DNA from: Diphasiastrum complanatum
Taxonomy: Eukaryota > Streptophyta > Lycopodiopsida > Lycopodiales > Lycopodiaceae
Assembly: GCA_029204225.1 (NCBI GenBank)
Contig: CM055093.1
Location: 28,307,566 to 28,371,565 of the forward strand
DNA length: 64,000 nucleotides
Reading direction: 5' to 3'
The translations under genes and the position numbers were made by a program. The notes beneath the pieces were generated by a model. That model was not told the DNA's origin and searched no databases. It saw nothing but the letters and a program-made list of their open reading frames with translations. Shown here in pieces: positions 34,891 to 46,993 of the stretch (the first letter of the stretch is position 1; every line of letters starts with the position of its first letter).

Positions 34891-35392
34891 AATCAGCCTA
34901 CAACAGATCTTAGCGTACAAACCAAGATTAGGCTAACTCATACAAACATCTTTGGACATAGTGTTAAGATTAAAACTTTATTCCACTAATCCAATCCATA
35001 TCAAAATGGTACTTAGTTACAATCAGTAAATCTTAAAAAAATCTTTACCACTACTTCCCAATTAATGAATATCTCATAGCTCAATAACCCCAAAACTCCT
35101 CTAGTTCCAAATTACACAAAATAATCACTTAGAGAGTTTGTCAATTTCAAACTGGATGGTTCTACCATTGCACACATACAAGATTTTTTTTTTAAAATCA
35201 ATGCAACTGTTGATTCCTTGAAAGATTGCTCTAATAGCACTATAAGGATCACCAAATTCAGAGAAGCCACTTACTTGGAGGTCAATTCCACCACTTAGAA
35301 GTAGCATGCAAGGAGAAATCCACAAAAACTGAGAAAATACAAGAAGTAGCTCCACCTTCTTATTGATTCAAATCCATAGCTCTGATACCACT

Positions 35393-35879
35393 ATAAGGAT
35401 CACCAAATGAAGATCTGACTAGATCTTATTTCAAAACAACCAAAAGGACACCTGTGGAGCAGAACCACCCATCCAAACCTAGATCCCTCCTGGAGTTTCC
35501 TTCTGGACCTAGCCCCTAAGCCATAGTGAAGAACCTAAGAGAGAGGAGGAGAGACAGGCTCAAGAAACTGAATTTTCAATAGGAGGATGGGCCAGTTTCC
35601 AATGGACATATTCTCCTCATGAGAAAGAGGATATTCTCCTAGGATCCCCATGCAACCTATATTGAGTTACTAACCTCCTATTCTTGCATTGAAGCAGTCA
35701 TTCACTATGCATGTGCTCCTATGTCCAACTATAGGTCTGGGCTCTCATATGATTATAAATTACCTTACAGGCCAAGCCCGGAATGATGAGGCATAACCAA
35801 TAACCATATACACCTGGAGTGACCGGCTACCCATGTTAGAAATTATTCTGTTTCCCTTATACATGATATGGACGTAACA
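35393..35879 (-). repeat. Nested gypsy LTR, minus orientation, with its own primer site
   Basis: The minus strand reads TGTTACGTCCATATC at 35879 and proceeds to ...GGTGATCCTTAT at 35393, followed by GTGGTATCAGAGCTATGG (about 35391-35374), a clear initiator tRNA-Met primer site. It is therefore a 5' LTR pointing left. It interrupts the host integrase: host frames resume at about 35882 with CYNIKKHSTTGYSPFML. Confidence 0.85.
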
Positions 35880-35881
35880 GG

Positions 35882-36526
35882 TTACAATATTAAAAAACAT
35901 TCTACTACAGGTTATAGTCCGTTTATGCTAATGTGCGGTTTTCAACCTAGATCTCCAATAAATGTATAGACGAAGTGTGTTAAGATCCAAAAAGTTGCAG
36001 ATTTCCTGCATGATATGCAAGTGGCACATGATAGTATTTGTAGTGTTCTAGATAGAGCTAAGCATTATGCGGATCTTAATCGAATCTTTTGGAATTCTAA
36101 GATATACCCAGTCATCTTCCAAAAGATTTTAAGACTATGCGTACAAAAAAACATTATAAGTTGTTTACCAGATATTGTGGACCGTTTTGGATTACAAAGA
36201 AAACTGGTTCTTTAGCTTATGAACTTGATTTTTCGGAAAATTCCACTGCTCACCTAATGTTTCATGTAAGCTGGTTAAAATCAAGTTTACATGAAGGTGA
36301 TACAGTTGGATCTGATAAAGATCTTACCCATTTGGAAGATTTATCACTTAGTGTACCTTTGGAATCAAAAAGAGTACTCAAAACTAGATATAAACAATTG
36401 AGAAATTGTTCTATCTCTGAGTGCTTGATTAGGTGGAAGGGTTGGATTGAGGATGATGATTCATGGGAAAGAGTTGAAAGCATAAAGAAGAACTTTCCTA
36501 GTTTCCACTTCTGCGGACAAAAGTAG
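35882..36526 (+). pseudogene. Gypsy integrase C-terminus with chromodomain
   Basis: This reads KKHSTTGYSPFMLMCGFQPR, then the GPFWITKKTGSLAYELDF module, HVSWLKSSLHEGD, and a C-terminal chromodomain-like segment (RVLKTRYKQLRNCSISECLIRWKGW, DDDSWERVES). A stop lies after PRSPINV and a frame change near 36130. The chromodomain assigns the element to the chromovirus branch. In that branch the domain is thought to steer insertion into heterochromatin. Confidence 0.88.
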
Positions 36527-36542
36527 TTTAAGGGAGAAAGAA

Positions 36543-36938
36543 TGTTATGTCCATGTCCTACATGAAGGATTTGAAATAGTCCTTGACATGGATAGCCGGT
36601 ACTGCAATGTACGAGATTATTAGATATGCCACATCATTCTGGACTAGTCCAGTAAAGTAATTAATAATTTGTGAGGGACCGGGTGCTCTAATTAGACCTA
36701 TGGAGCTAGTGCATGGTGTCTATATCCTTGGTAGGAACTCGCCCATCTCCTCATTCATTTTCCTAATTTCAGGAGCTAGGATCATCTCCTCTCTTGTAGT
36801 CAGTCACCATGGCTCGAGCGTGAAGTGGTTAGGGACTTGACTTGTCATTTTCTGTTGGTTGAGTGGTTTTTCTCCACAAGTCTCTTTTTGGTTGCATGAA
36901 ACATGATCTTGATAGATCTTCAATTGGCAATCGTTATA
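36543..36938 (+). repeat. Gypsy 3' LTR
   Basis: It starts TGTTATGTCCATG right after the purine tract and runs to ...GGCAATCGTTATA. It is homologous to 31468-31934 with an internal deletion. GAGAG follows immediately. Confidence 0.82.
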
Positions 36939-36943
36939 GAGAG

Positions 36944-38105
36944 CATTTTAGCCATCAAAAAATCTCAACATCCCTCCAACAGTCTTTTGAGGATTTTAAA
37001 CTCTGTCAAAATCCATCAAATTTTAAATGTGTCAAATTCTGACATCCCAAACTACAGTAAAAAAATATCACAACTAGAAAACTCTATAGTTATCCACGCG
37101 GAATATCCACACGACCCGCGACACTTAGTCAATTTTCTGAAATTTATATTCGCGTAGAACATCCACGCATGGATTATCCATGCCAAACTAATTTTTGAAA
37201 CTTCTGCAGCAATGCTTGAAGGACACTATTTAGCCTCATGAAGATCAAGATTGCATTTGATATCAAGATTAGATCCATCGGATAAATTTCATAGTATGTG
37301 GACTAGTCAAGCTAGAATGCTTAATCTTGATAATCAACACTTTGCTCATCTTAAGATCTTGATCTCTATGATCTTTGTGATCTTTACAAGGCATGGAAGC
37401 CTCTGATTTTCATCATGATGCAACCATCTTCATGCAAATGGTACTTTCAAGTCAAAGTGTAGTGGTCTATTTCCTATCCTATCCTCAATCCAAAGATCCA
37501 AGATCCAATTAGCACACAAGCATCAAGGAGATGAGGTTAGTTATCACGCGGAGGTTCGTTCCCATGAGAGCAATAGCATCATCCAAAATCCAGCATGTGC
37601 ATACAATCCACATCTAACACTAAGATCCATTAACACTAAGCGTTAACCCTACATCCATTAACACTAAATCCACAATAATAGAAACTTATTCTTCTCTCTC
37701 CTTTTGTCTCTCACAAAAAGCATAAGAATGATCAATCCCAATAAGCATCAAATCCAACACGAAGAAAGCATGAGAGGTGGAGGAAAAGAGATAGAGATCA
37801 AGGACATTCCTGATCCATTCCATAAAAGGCCCAATCTGCTTGTATTGAAATGAAGAGAGAACATGTACAATGATTTGAAATTGTCACTTATAGTGGATTA
37901 AGGAGATGGTCGCCCCAAATCATTTAAAAAGTGGAGGGAACCCATTCATTAATTGGAGGCCCCAATTTGAAAATGAATTTTGGTGGGAGCCCCTATTTTA
38001 TTCACTAGCTTAATTTTTAGGCTCTGCAACATTAAAAGTCCCGCAAAAAGGCCTAAAGTCCTTTTATTGACTTTCTAATTAATCAAATGTCTATGTGATC
38101 ATCGG
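36944..38105. other. Spacer, no gene seen
   Basis: No supported coding sequence. The short words ATCCACGCGG and ATCCACGCATGGATTATCCATGCC occur near 37095-37180. No recognised element. Confidence 0.5.
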
Positions 38106-39229
38106 GTTGGACTTACACATGTAAGAGGGTGCCAAATCCCTCTCACTTATTAAACACAAAGATCATCATCAAGCATGGAGGAAGCACATGGATCAAGTTA
38201 TTTGAGCTTGATAGGATCTCACACGTGTGGAGTCTGTTCCCACGTGTGAAAGAATATACATAAGTCATTTGTATTAAGTTAGATTGGTTTTAGCTTGATC
38301 TACACTAGTGTGAAATTGACCTTTGAGTAGAATCTTGAAAATGGTCAAATCAAACTTTTTGTAAATAGATTGGACTTCCATGTGAATGAGTTATTACTCA
38401 CACATGTCAAGATACCATTCACATGTGTGGATAAGCTTCTAGACGATAAGATAGGAAGATTCCATTAGATCCTATTTTATAGGAGATATTCCTATAGATG
38501 TGGAAGACTAGCTTTTTGTTTTTCACACGTGTGGAGCATGTTCCCACGTGTGTAAAAGAAGTCAAAATAGTTTATAATGTTGACTTTAGGGGTGTCATAA
38601 GGTTTTATGGTCAAGCATCTAGGTGTCATAAGTGGATAGGGCCAATTTGGCCTTTGTTGGTAAAAAGTCAAGTACACTTGGTTTTAGTTAATTTGACCAA
38701 AAGTCAAAGATGAAAAACTCGAGCTAGTTAGGTTGCTTACACATGTCTGCTTTGGTGTCTTGAGTGATGCTCCCTATGTGGTGGCAAAAGTCAAAGGGTC
38801 CAATCATAAGAGAGAGATTTGATGTAAGGGTCCGATCAAAAGTAAGGGATGATGAATCACTCATCCAATAGGAATAAAGAGGCTATGATTAAGGGGTCCA
38901 ATAGGAAGCAAACTGGAATCACCACAAGTTCTATACGTACTCTTGTTTTCTATCATTATTAGAAGTGACTTTTTGAGTCAATTTGGAGATCTCTCAATTT
39001 TGTGTGTATTTCCTTCTCTCTCTACCAAAGAGCAAAATTGGTCTATTCTCTATCTATCCGAGGAGAGGAGCTTCTTTTAACTTAGTTTTTTCATGAAGCT
39101 TTTCCACACGTGTGAAACACTTTGGTCATGAATGTATGCATGTAGATTTGTCTCTTTGCCTTAGAATTTAACGTTGGTCTTGGTTAATCTAAAGTGGAGA
39201 TCAATTCACACATCATGTGAATTTTCACA
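38106..39229 (+). repeat. Probable copia LTR or LTR remnant
   Basis: It ends ...GTGAATTTTCACA directly before TGGTATAAGAGCC (39230), a one-base variant of the copia primer site, so the right end is an LTR end. The left end is uncertain: the block of about 45 bp at 38107-38153 is shared with 11131-11175. Inside are three perfect CACACGTGTG palindromes (38220, 38524, 39105), two of them in a paired module with CCCACGTGTG 21 and 19 bp further on. Confidence 0.5.
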
Positions 39230-39960
39230 TGGTATAAGAGCCTACCTAAGTGTTTGATGCATCTATCATCCATAGTTTCAAAATTCTCATGACTATCAAA
39301 TCTCAACCAAAGGGTTTTTTATCGAATCTCAACCGAAGCTTTTGAGTCAGCTCTCAACTGGAGCGTTCACATCCACTCTCAACCGGAGCATTTTAGTGAG
39401 ATCTCAACCGAAGCCCTTGCACTAATCTCGACCAAAGGAGTTGCTCACCATCTCAACCGAACCAAATCCACACCAGAGCACATAACTTTCGATCAACACC
39501 TCTGATTGCCATTTTGACCAAACCACCATTTTCTCCCAGCCTTAGAGTCTACAAAAAAAAAAAAAAAAAGCATGAACACCAAAAAATTTCAAAAAATAAA
39601 ACTCATACCAATAGAAAGCACTTTTCATACTGAGTCTCCCCCTTCACTTCCTTAAACACCCTAAAATATCCAAAAACACCAGAAACACATACCTAACACA
39701 GAAAAGACACAACAGTACCCAATGGACCAACATATAGATCCCAAACTCCCAGAAGATTATCCATACGAGATCAGGTCCCCTGTAGCTAAACAAATCAGAC
39801 GTCATAAGTTCTACCGAATGCGGGCCCAAATACATGGATCATCTGCAAACCCATTCGAGGAACAACAACTTGATATGGCCGAGTCTTCACGAGCACAAGC
39901 CCATTTTTATGGTGCTAAACTTGTGAAAAATACAAAAATAAACTTGGTAGAAGCCAAAAA
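39230..39960 (+). other. Copia-like leader with ~25-bp minisatellite
   Basis: A primer-like site at 39230 is followed at 39299-39475 by about seven imperfect units of roughly 25 bp, each beginning TCTCAACCGGAGC or a close variant. A 130-codon frame starts at 39722 (MDQHIDPKLPEDYPYEI). It has no motif I recognise and runs into LTR-like DNA, so it is not called as a gene. Confidence 0.5.
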
Positions 39961-40717
39961 TCTTGTATATAGGATAGACACATGTGAGTGGAGCCTATTC
40001 CCATGTGTGAAACTAGTGTACTTTTCATGTACCCATAATCATATATGTTGTACATATGATTTAATTCAAGTTCTAGCGGCTAAAATGGTCAAAACTAGTT
40101 TTCTAGAGATATGACACATGGAACCAATCTAATGATTGCATGAGCCAAATATTTTGAATAGGTGTCACATCCCATGTGTAGAGGACAGCTCACACGTGTG
40201 GAAATAGCTGAAGTAGGCGAGTTTTTGCTTCTAGAAGATCTCCATATAGTAGAAAATAGACCAAAAATGACCAAAATGGAAAGTTTTGATCCAAGTGTCA
40301 AGATGATGGTGACAAGGCATCCTCACACGTGTGAGATCTGATGCATGATCAGTACCTCGAGCTCCAAGAAGTGTATATATAGAGGCTTACTTGGCCATAA
40401 TCAATGTGAGACACCAATCTTGGTTTTGGAAGCAATTTTGAGTGATTCTCTCCATTTGTCTACATTTGTTTTGAGGTTCTATCAATGTGTACTTGATTCT
40501 TAGGTTGGAGTCCGTACTCGGACAGTGTTTCACACGTGTGAAACCAGAAAGTACACCTACCTTCAATTAATGATTGTTCTTGTTAGGATTTTGTGTCTAG
40601 AATTGATCTAGATTGATCTTAATCTCAAGTAAATTGATAGATCAAGTAATCTGACAACCAATCCCTCTTGAGAATCAGATTAGGATCCACTCTTGGTCTT
40701 TTTGTACTTTTTGCATA
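39961..40717 (+). repeat. Copia LTR/leader region rich in G-box palindromes
   Basis: This block ends just before a degenerate primer site (TCGTATCAGAGCC at 40718-40730) that precedes a copia gag. It carries CACACGTGTG at 40191, 40324 and 40531, plus the CACATGTG variants at 39980-40010. The left boundary was not determined. Confidence 0.5.
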
Positions 40718-41295
40718 TCGTATCAGAGCCAAGTACAAGAGGTTTTGTTGAAATTGATAGGGTTAATCCAAATCAAAGCCAAAATTAGCAGGTTTTAGAA
40801 AACTAGTCAAATTTTGTGTAGCGAGTCGGATTTGATATCTATCCTCAAAATTTTTGGTCCAGATCTTGTTGTGGGCTGTAGGAACCCTTTTCACACGTGT
40901 GAGGCCATACATCTCCGATTTTGACTGAGAAATTTCAAAAATTTGTAGAATTTGACTCACATGCCCAATTTGAGTGATTTTTGGTGCAAAATCAAGCATT
41001 TTCTATAGTGAATCTAATCCCTTGATTAGTTCTTGGATGAAGTTTGAATTAGGTACATTAGTTGATCTTTTCTGATTTTTTGAGTGTATGTTGAGGTTGA
41101 AGAGAGAAATTGCTAAAAATCATAGATTAAGGAGTGATTTTGCAAGTTTGAGACTAGAATCTAAATTTCCATCATTCTAGATTGGTTCATGAGTGATAGG
41201 ATTGAGTCTATAAGCTTTCTAAATTGCTAGAAGACTTTAGGTTCAGATCTCTTAGAGAAACCATAAGAGTTTCTAGTGCTTTTTCACATTCAAAA

Positions 41296-41706
41296 ATGGC
41301 ATCAATGGGTGGTTTTTTGCTTGAAGCTAGTGAAAGACTTACATCCACTAATTATGCTACGTGGATAGTTCGAATGGAGTCCTTGCTTGTACTTCATGAT
41401 CTTTATGACATAGTACTTGAGGTGGAAGTAGAACCTCAAGGAAGAGTTGAATTGGCTAAGTACAAAAAGAGATGGAGAGTTGCATTACATTGCATAAAAA
41501 TGAATGTAAGTAATGAACTTTTGAAAGAAATCTCATCTTGTACCACATCCAAAGAGACATGGGATTCATTAGAAGCCATTTATGGATCCAAGAACACTTC
41601 AAAGATACTCATGCTTAGGAATCAGATCCTTCAAAGCATGAAAGGAAGTAGTGAGACTGCCCAAAATTTTGTCTTTAGGATCAAATCTTTGAATAAGGAG
41701 TTGTAA
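41296..41706 (+). pseudogene. Copia gag fragment, sister of the 21036 gag
   Basis: ATG 41296 opens MASMGGFLLEASERLTSTNY, an intact 136-codon capsid-domain frame (WIVRMESLLVLHDLYD, LHCIKMNVSNELLKE, ILMLRNQILQSMKGS). It ends at TAA 41704 in KSLNKEL. The residues align well with 21036-21480. Unlike that copy it has no early stop, but the element is cut off right after it and unrelated DNA follows. Confidence 0.88.
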
Positions 41707-42095
41707 AAAGGGAGCAAGGGGAAGCGGTAGGCCTTTGATTGTTATCTCCCTCAAGTTGACGTTGGTCATGCTCTCGGACAGCCTCTCTGGCTTGGTCTAG
41801 GGCTTGGGCTTCTTTCATCCACTCCTTCATGCACCTAAAGTTACTTTGCTCAACGGTGGGGTTCGAATATTCACCTATGTATAAGGAACCATATGATCCA
41901 CTAGTAGGACCAGTGGTAGCACAGTTGGATGGCTCATTTTCTTTTCATTTCTGGGCTCTTGTCTGGATGAATACTGGCATCGTCGATGCCTTGGGCTCTC
42001 CTACCACACTCATCAAATGCAAAGGGGCAAAGACCTCTCCTAGCTTTTACGTTCTCATTGGACACGTGAGATATGGGTGTTTATGCCCTGACAAC
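41707..42095. other. Unassigned repeat-like segment
   Basis: A minus-strand frame near 41705-41835 reads like a charged gag tail (CMKEWMKEAQALDQAREAVRE), but no domain is complete. It separates two copia fragments of different families. Confidence 0.3.
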
Positions 42096-42660
42096 TGATT
42101 CTTTTCGGAAGACAATTTCTATTTCTTCCAGTAGTCACACTATACAGTTAGATCTAGAAGAAGAAGAAGAAGCTACAACTCAGGAGCAACCCAGACGAAT
42201 CAACCGACAAAGCCAACACAAAGTTGAATTTCATAGCCAGAAACTTCGACCAGAAGATCAACAAGAACTCGAACTCAACTTGTCTGATACACTGATGAGT
42301 TTGCTCACTACTCTATTCAGGAGCCAACCACATTTGAGGAAGCTTCATCACAGGCCGATTCAGATCTTTGGAAAGAAACAATGGATAAAGGGTACAACTC
42401 ACTGTTGAGGATCAACACATGGACTCTCACCAAGCTGCCAACAAACAGAAAAAATAATCGATTGCAAATGGATCTTTAAGATCAAATATAATACAGATGC
42501 CAGTATTAATAGAAGAAAAGCTCAACTCGTGGTCAAGGGATTTTCTCAAATTTCCAATATCGACTACTTCAAAACCTTCAGCCTAGTCGTCAAGCACACT
42601 TCTATCCGATTGCTATTCTTTTATGCTGCTGCAGCGAATGTTCAGATAGATTCATGCTAG
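42096..42660 (+). pseudogene. Copia integrase-RT linker and RT start fragment
   Basis: An acidic, Gln-rich linker (EEEEEATTQEQPRRINRQSQ) leads, through frame changes, to DLWKETMDKGYNSLLRINTWTL and then RT text ending near the Ala-rich block at 42630. Nucleotides around 42365 (GGAAAGAAACAATGGATAAAGGGTA) match 2058 in the first copia remnant, so this is the same family. Confidence 0.75.
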
Positions 42661-45234
42661 CAGATAAACTCATTTGTAGATTAAACTATTAATGTGACTG
42701 ATAGCATACGTCGATTTGTCATTCTAATCACCTCACTTAAAATGCTTCCATAACGCTAAAACTAAAACCCATATAATTCGTGCATGGCTATGGAATCGAT
42801 TATATCGATCCAGTGACTTCGAAACCGTGATCAAGTAAGGCAGCATACCTCGATCCGTCAAAGTCAGTCTAAATCCGATAGACGTAGTTGCATGCACTGA
42901 GGATTCCGCTCATTTCGCTCTATTGTGACGGCCGCAGACCCCAAATCCCAACATTTTTTACTAATCTTAATGTGCCGACTTCTATTTTTTAGTATATCTA
43001 CTCTTGATAGGTTATGGTAAATCTTGTTGTTGACCAAGAAGGGGAAGATCTTGTCATGGATCTTGGTGGTGGCCAGAGAAAAAGGATCTAATCAACAAAG
43101 ATTAAGATGTAGAGTCAAAACTTGGTGTTGATCTTGTGAATGTTAATGCCTAATGTAAGGAATGCACTTGGGGCAAGGTAGTGTTTTCTGCTAACCTTCA
43201 TGTGATGACTTGTAGTTTTAGTGTTCTACTCGATAGGTGTATGGTGGATCTTGGAGTTGGCCAAAAAGAGGAAAATGTATTCATGTATCTTGGTGGTGAC
43301 CAAGAAAAAAAGGATCTGATCAACAAAGGTTTGGATGGACTCAAGCTAGCATTCGAAAAGTGGTATGCAAAGTATTTTGGTGAACTATCTACTCTCAAAG
43401 TCATGTGAAATAACTATCATTATGTAACTCTTCTTTGGCTTGTGAAATTGAGGGAGGACTAATTTCAATACCTCAATTTCTTTAATTTTCTATATGGTCA
43501 TGATTTTGGTTAGAAATTCAAAATAAACTCTATCTAGAGTTCAGAGTGAAACATTTTCATATCTTTCATTTACTTTGTGATATTTTACTTCCTAGATGTA
43601 GTAAGAATGAAATCATGAGAATATTAGAAATTCTCACAATACTTTGAAGGATAAATACCTGGAAAAATCACTTTTGCTTTTAATTATGAAAAATATATCT
43701 ACAATCTATCTTTAAAACAAATTATCATGGATGGCTACTTTGATTTATCTATGAAAGCTAGTAGTTGTAAGTTTTATATAGAAGAAAGTAAACCATTATT
43801 GAAGAACACTCTCATTCATAAATTGAAATTTGAAATCCTTGTTTTTTTAAATTTACTTAGTCTAAATATTGTGGTTACAATCTTAGTCAAGTTATGCAAA
43901 ATCAAAATCAAGAATATTGGTGTTTGTCAAGGAAGATCTTCTAGCACATCTTTGGCACTAGAGATTATGGCATTGATGAGCATGAAAGAGCACCAAGAAA
44001 CAAAAGAGAAGTTTTAAATTCAAAGCTTGTTGCAAATCAAGTGGAAAGGAGAACAACAAATGCACATGCAAAAGATGGTGTTGGACCTTGGAAATTAAAG
44101 AAGATACATGTCATCTAGGAAGTTCAAGTGTACATCAATGATGAATTTTTTCATAATTACAAAAGCTTGGATGGACTCAAGAGGGTAGCAAAGAGCTAGT
44201 TGTACACTCATCTTCATCCTTTCTACTTCGAGTTTGATAGAGATCATAGTGATTATAATGATGATAACATATAATCACTCTACATGTGAAATGGAATTTG
44301 ATAGGATCTTCTTGTATGCTCTTAATAAAAACTTTATGGAGAATCATGATTTTCTTCATGATATTTCAAGGATAGAAATCTATATTTGGTAGTTAGGTCA
44401 TGCAAAATTCTAATATGTTCTCACTATTTTGAAAAAAGTTTAGTCAACCAATTCGCGCTCAACACGGAGATGGTATACACACCACCGGCCAGTATGTGCA
44501 CGACATCTGTCTCGCCACATCAGCATGTTTGAACACATGTTGCGCGACACGTGTGTAAATTTTTGTCAACCGACCTGACATGTGGCCATGCGTTGTTATT
44601 GTTGAAGTCGTAATGACACGTGTCCGACAAAGGGTATGGCCCACATCTGGCCATGCATTGTTTGTCTTCAAGCCCAATTGACATGTGTATAAGAGAGGTA
44701 TGGCTCGCTCGCTCGCTCGCTCACTCACTCACATCTTGGCAACTGGTGCTTTGGTATGGATCTCAGAGGATTATCAATAAGTCTAACATATTTGTTAGGA
44801 TAACATTAGGAAAGAATAACACAAAGAAGATGGCTTTCCCACTTGCTTACCCTTGATTTTATGGTGAATAAGATTGATCATTGTTGCTAATTTATCCTTT
44901 ATTATGCTAATAATTTATGTGATGTACTCACTTGGATTGTGGCACAAGGGGGCAAAGCCAAGTATGGACTTTGTCAAATGATGAATCTTGGAGTTTTCAC
45001 TCACTTCTCATAGTGAGACGAATGGAGGAACCAAGTTACTATGTTCCTATGCATAAGAAATTTTCATTTTGTAATCCCATGATTAATTGTGAAGTCGATA
45101 TAACTGATAGTGAAGCATGTTATATGGAGACTAATATCAATATTAATTGGAATTTTTTTTCAGGTTGTTCTAGGAACTATGCAAGTTTAACTACATCGAG
45201 CTATAATACGTGTTACATTTGATTCACCACCTCT
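42661..45234. other. Gene-poor repeat DNA with tetranucleotide microsatellite
   Basis: Two imperfect copies of a GATCTTGG.GTTG.CCAA segment lie at about 43030-43090 and 43245-43330. Palindromic ACACGTGT words occur at 44547-44554 and 44616-44623. A GCTC/CACT tetranucleotide run occupies 44702-44731. The open frames here (for example 43727-44017 and 44932-45222) have no recognisable domain. Confidence 0.5.
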
Positions 45235-45990
45235 ATCACGTCTCAAGGCCTTGATATTCTTGCCCAAATGGTTTTCAACTAACTTCTTGAATTCAATGAA
45301 TAAATCAACTTCTTGATATTTGTGTTTCATGATATACATCCAACATCTTTTTGAAAAATCCTCAATGAAGGTGATACTATGCGATCATTCTATGATCAAG
45401 TTCATTTGTGTTTTATCCTAGAAATCTATATGGATGAGCTTCTTAAATGAAAATTGTTTGATGATGTTTTTCATCGTGCAAGTTTCAAAGACTTTTGATT
45501 CATCCATAGTTATGGTAACCCTTTCACCATCTCCTAGTCATATAGAAGTTTGAAGTTGGGATACTTCAAATGTCCATATCTCTCATGCCAAAAATAAATT
45601 TGATCATCCTTTTCTGTCCAAAAATGGTTGATGATTAATCACGGATTGCAATTTGTATAGCCTTTCATCAGCACATATATTATCTTGAAGCTCTTCATGT
45701 CTTTGATCGAAAATTTATCCTTGCAAAATTTCACCTTCCATGTCATTAACAACAATACATCCTACTGATAGAAGATTCTTCGCAAACTTGATAATGTACA
45801 ATGCACTACACCTTTTTCACCATGAACAAGTTGGATTGGCACACACTTTTATGTCCCTTGATGTCATGTTTTGTTATTTCAAAGCACCACCATGTTGTCT
45901 ACATGTTTATTCACATAGGATGCAAACCATTATCTATTTGTTCCCAAGTGTGACAGAGCTCATGATTTGGCACACCAATCATCCTTATTA
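45235..45990 (-). pseudogene. Copia protease end / pre-integrase / integrase fragment
   Basis: On the minus strand the text reads IIKFAKNLLSVGCIV (protease end), IYFWHERYGHLKYPNF (pre-integrase) and then FIEDFSKRCWMYIMKHKYQE with KNIKALRRDRGGE. The integrase motif normally RSDNGGE is changed to RRDRGGE. Stops and frameshifts are frequent. With the gag fragment at 49850-50410 it may be one element split by the nested copia between them. Confidence 0.78.
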
Positions 45991-46029
45991 GAATTGAAAT
46001 TCTTGTCGGAAAAAATCTGTGGATTTGGA

Positions 46030-46983
46030 TGGGTCGAACAATCGGATCGGAACGATCCTACTACTGCCCAAAAACAGTGGTCAACTGATTCCCTTGGTGC
46101 GTGCACTATTACAACAGTAGGCGAACACAAAATAGAGCTTAATTGCGTTTATGCGAAAGCGGAAGAGCATACAGTCAGACAAGACAATTAGGGAGTCAGA
46201 CAGAAAGTGGAAAGCATGCAACACTAACAAAATCTGAACGCAAAACCACAATAATTTATTCAGATTGAATGTATATAAATACAAGTCAGATGATATTGGT
46301 GCGCACAAGACAATAGCGGACATAACCGCGTGCTAACAAAGCTAACTACAATCTGTAACAACGATGAGTTTATTCTGACAATCAGTCTGAAAGAAAGAAT
46401 CAATGCTTGAAAGCATCTACTGTCCCTGTCTGTGATAACTTGTTGTCTCGGCGTCTATGAGTGCTCGAGCGTATATGAAATTAGCCTATCTAGTCTGGTT
46501 GTAACTGGCATAATTAATTGATTATAATGATCATCTATATACAATTTATAGTTGTGCAAATGTATGTACAAGAAGGTGGCGTGGAGTTGTTGCGCCATAT
46601 GGAGTAGATTGTGGCTGTTGTTGTCATTGTCCAAGTAGTTGCACAATACATGAAGTGAGTGTGAGAAGGCTTTGACTATTCGAAAGCGGGTGTGTTGCTA
46701 CCGAAATTCAATAAGGTCAGGATAGTTGTTTGATGGTCCTCGACGATAGTCGGTGGAGTCGACAAGTCAGACTCCCTGATAAGTCGGCCAAATCGGGCTG
46801 CCCTTATAGTTTGGCCAGCTCTGACAAGTCGGGTAATTTCAACAAGTCGGACTGCACTTCTCCTGTCTGTCATCAATAATAGAGTATTTTTGCAGACTGT
46901 GCAACAATGCGTGTAAAACTGTAGCAATATGAATGGAGCTAGATCAACATAGGATTTAGGAGAATAGAGGAATAAATCCAACA
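46030..46983 (-). repeat. Copia 3' LTR (minus)
   Basis: It starts at 46983 with TGTTGGATTTATTCC and is homologous throughout to 48891-49842, including CACTGATTCCC.. and AAGTCGG-rich segments. Confidence 0.85.
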
Positions 46984-46993
46984 CCCCCCCTTA

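Larger units (their letters stand above)
31468..36938 (+). mobile_element. Ty3/gypsy chromovirus, internally deleted and rearranged
   Basis: LTR copies lie at 31468-about 31934 and 36543-36938, preceded on the right by the purine tract AAGGGAGAAAGAA. GAGAG occurs directly outside both ends (31463-31467 and 36939-36943) and is a plausible 5-bp target duplication. The inside has a gag start, an integrase fragment fused to gag and duplicated, two nested minus-strand LTRs of the same family, and the integrase C-terminus with chromodomain. Protease, RT and RNase H are absent. Confidence 0.85.

Noticed and set aside
39299-39475. CRISPR-like regularly spaced repeat
   Set aside because: Units are imperfect, have no unique spacers, and lie in plant retroelement DNA.
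39722-40114. 130-codon frame as a new gene
   Set aside because: It starts in a copia leader and runs through LTR-like DNA with the CACATGTG module, with no recognisable domain.
44932-45222. 96-codon frame
   Set aside because: No motif. It ends at the start of decayed copia sequence on the other strand.
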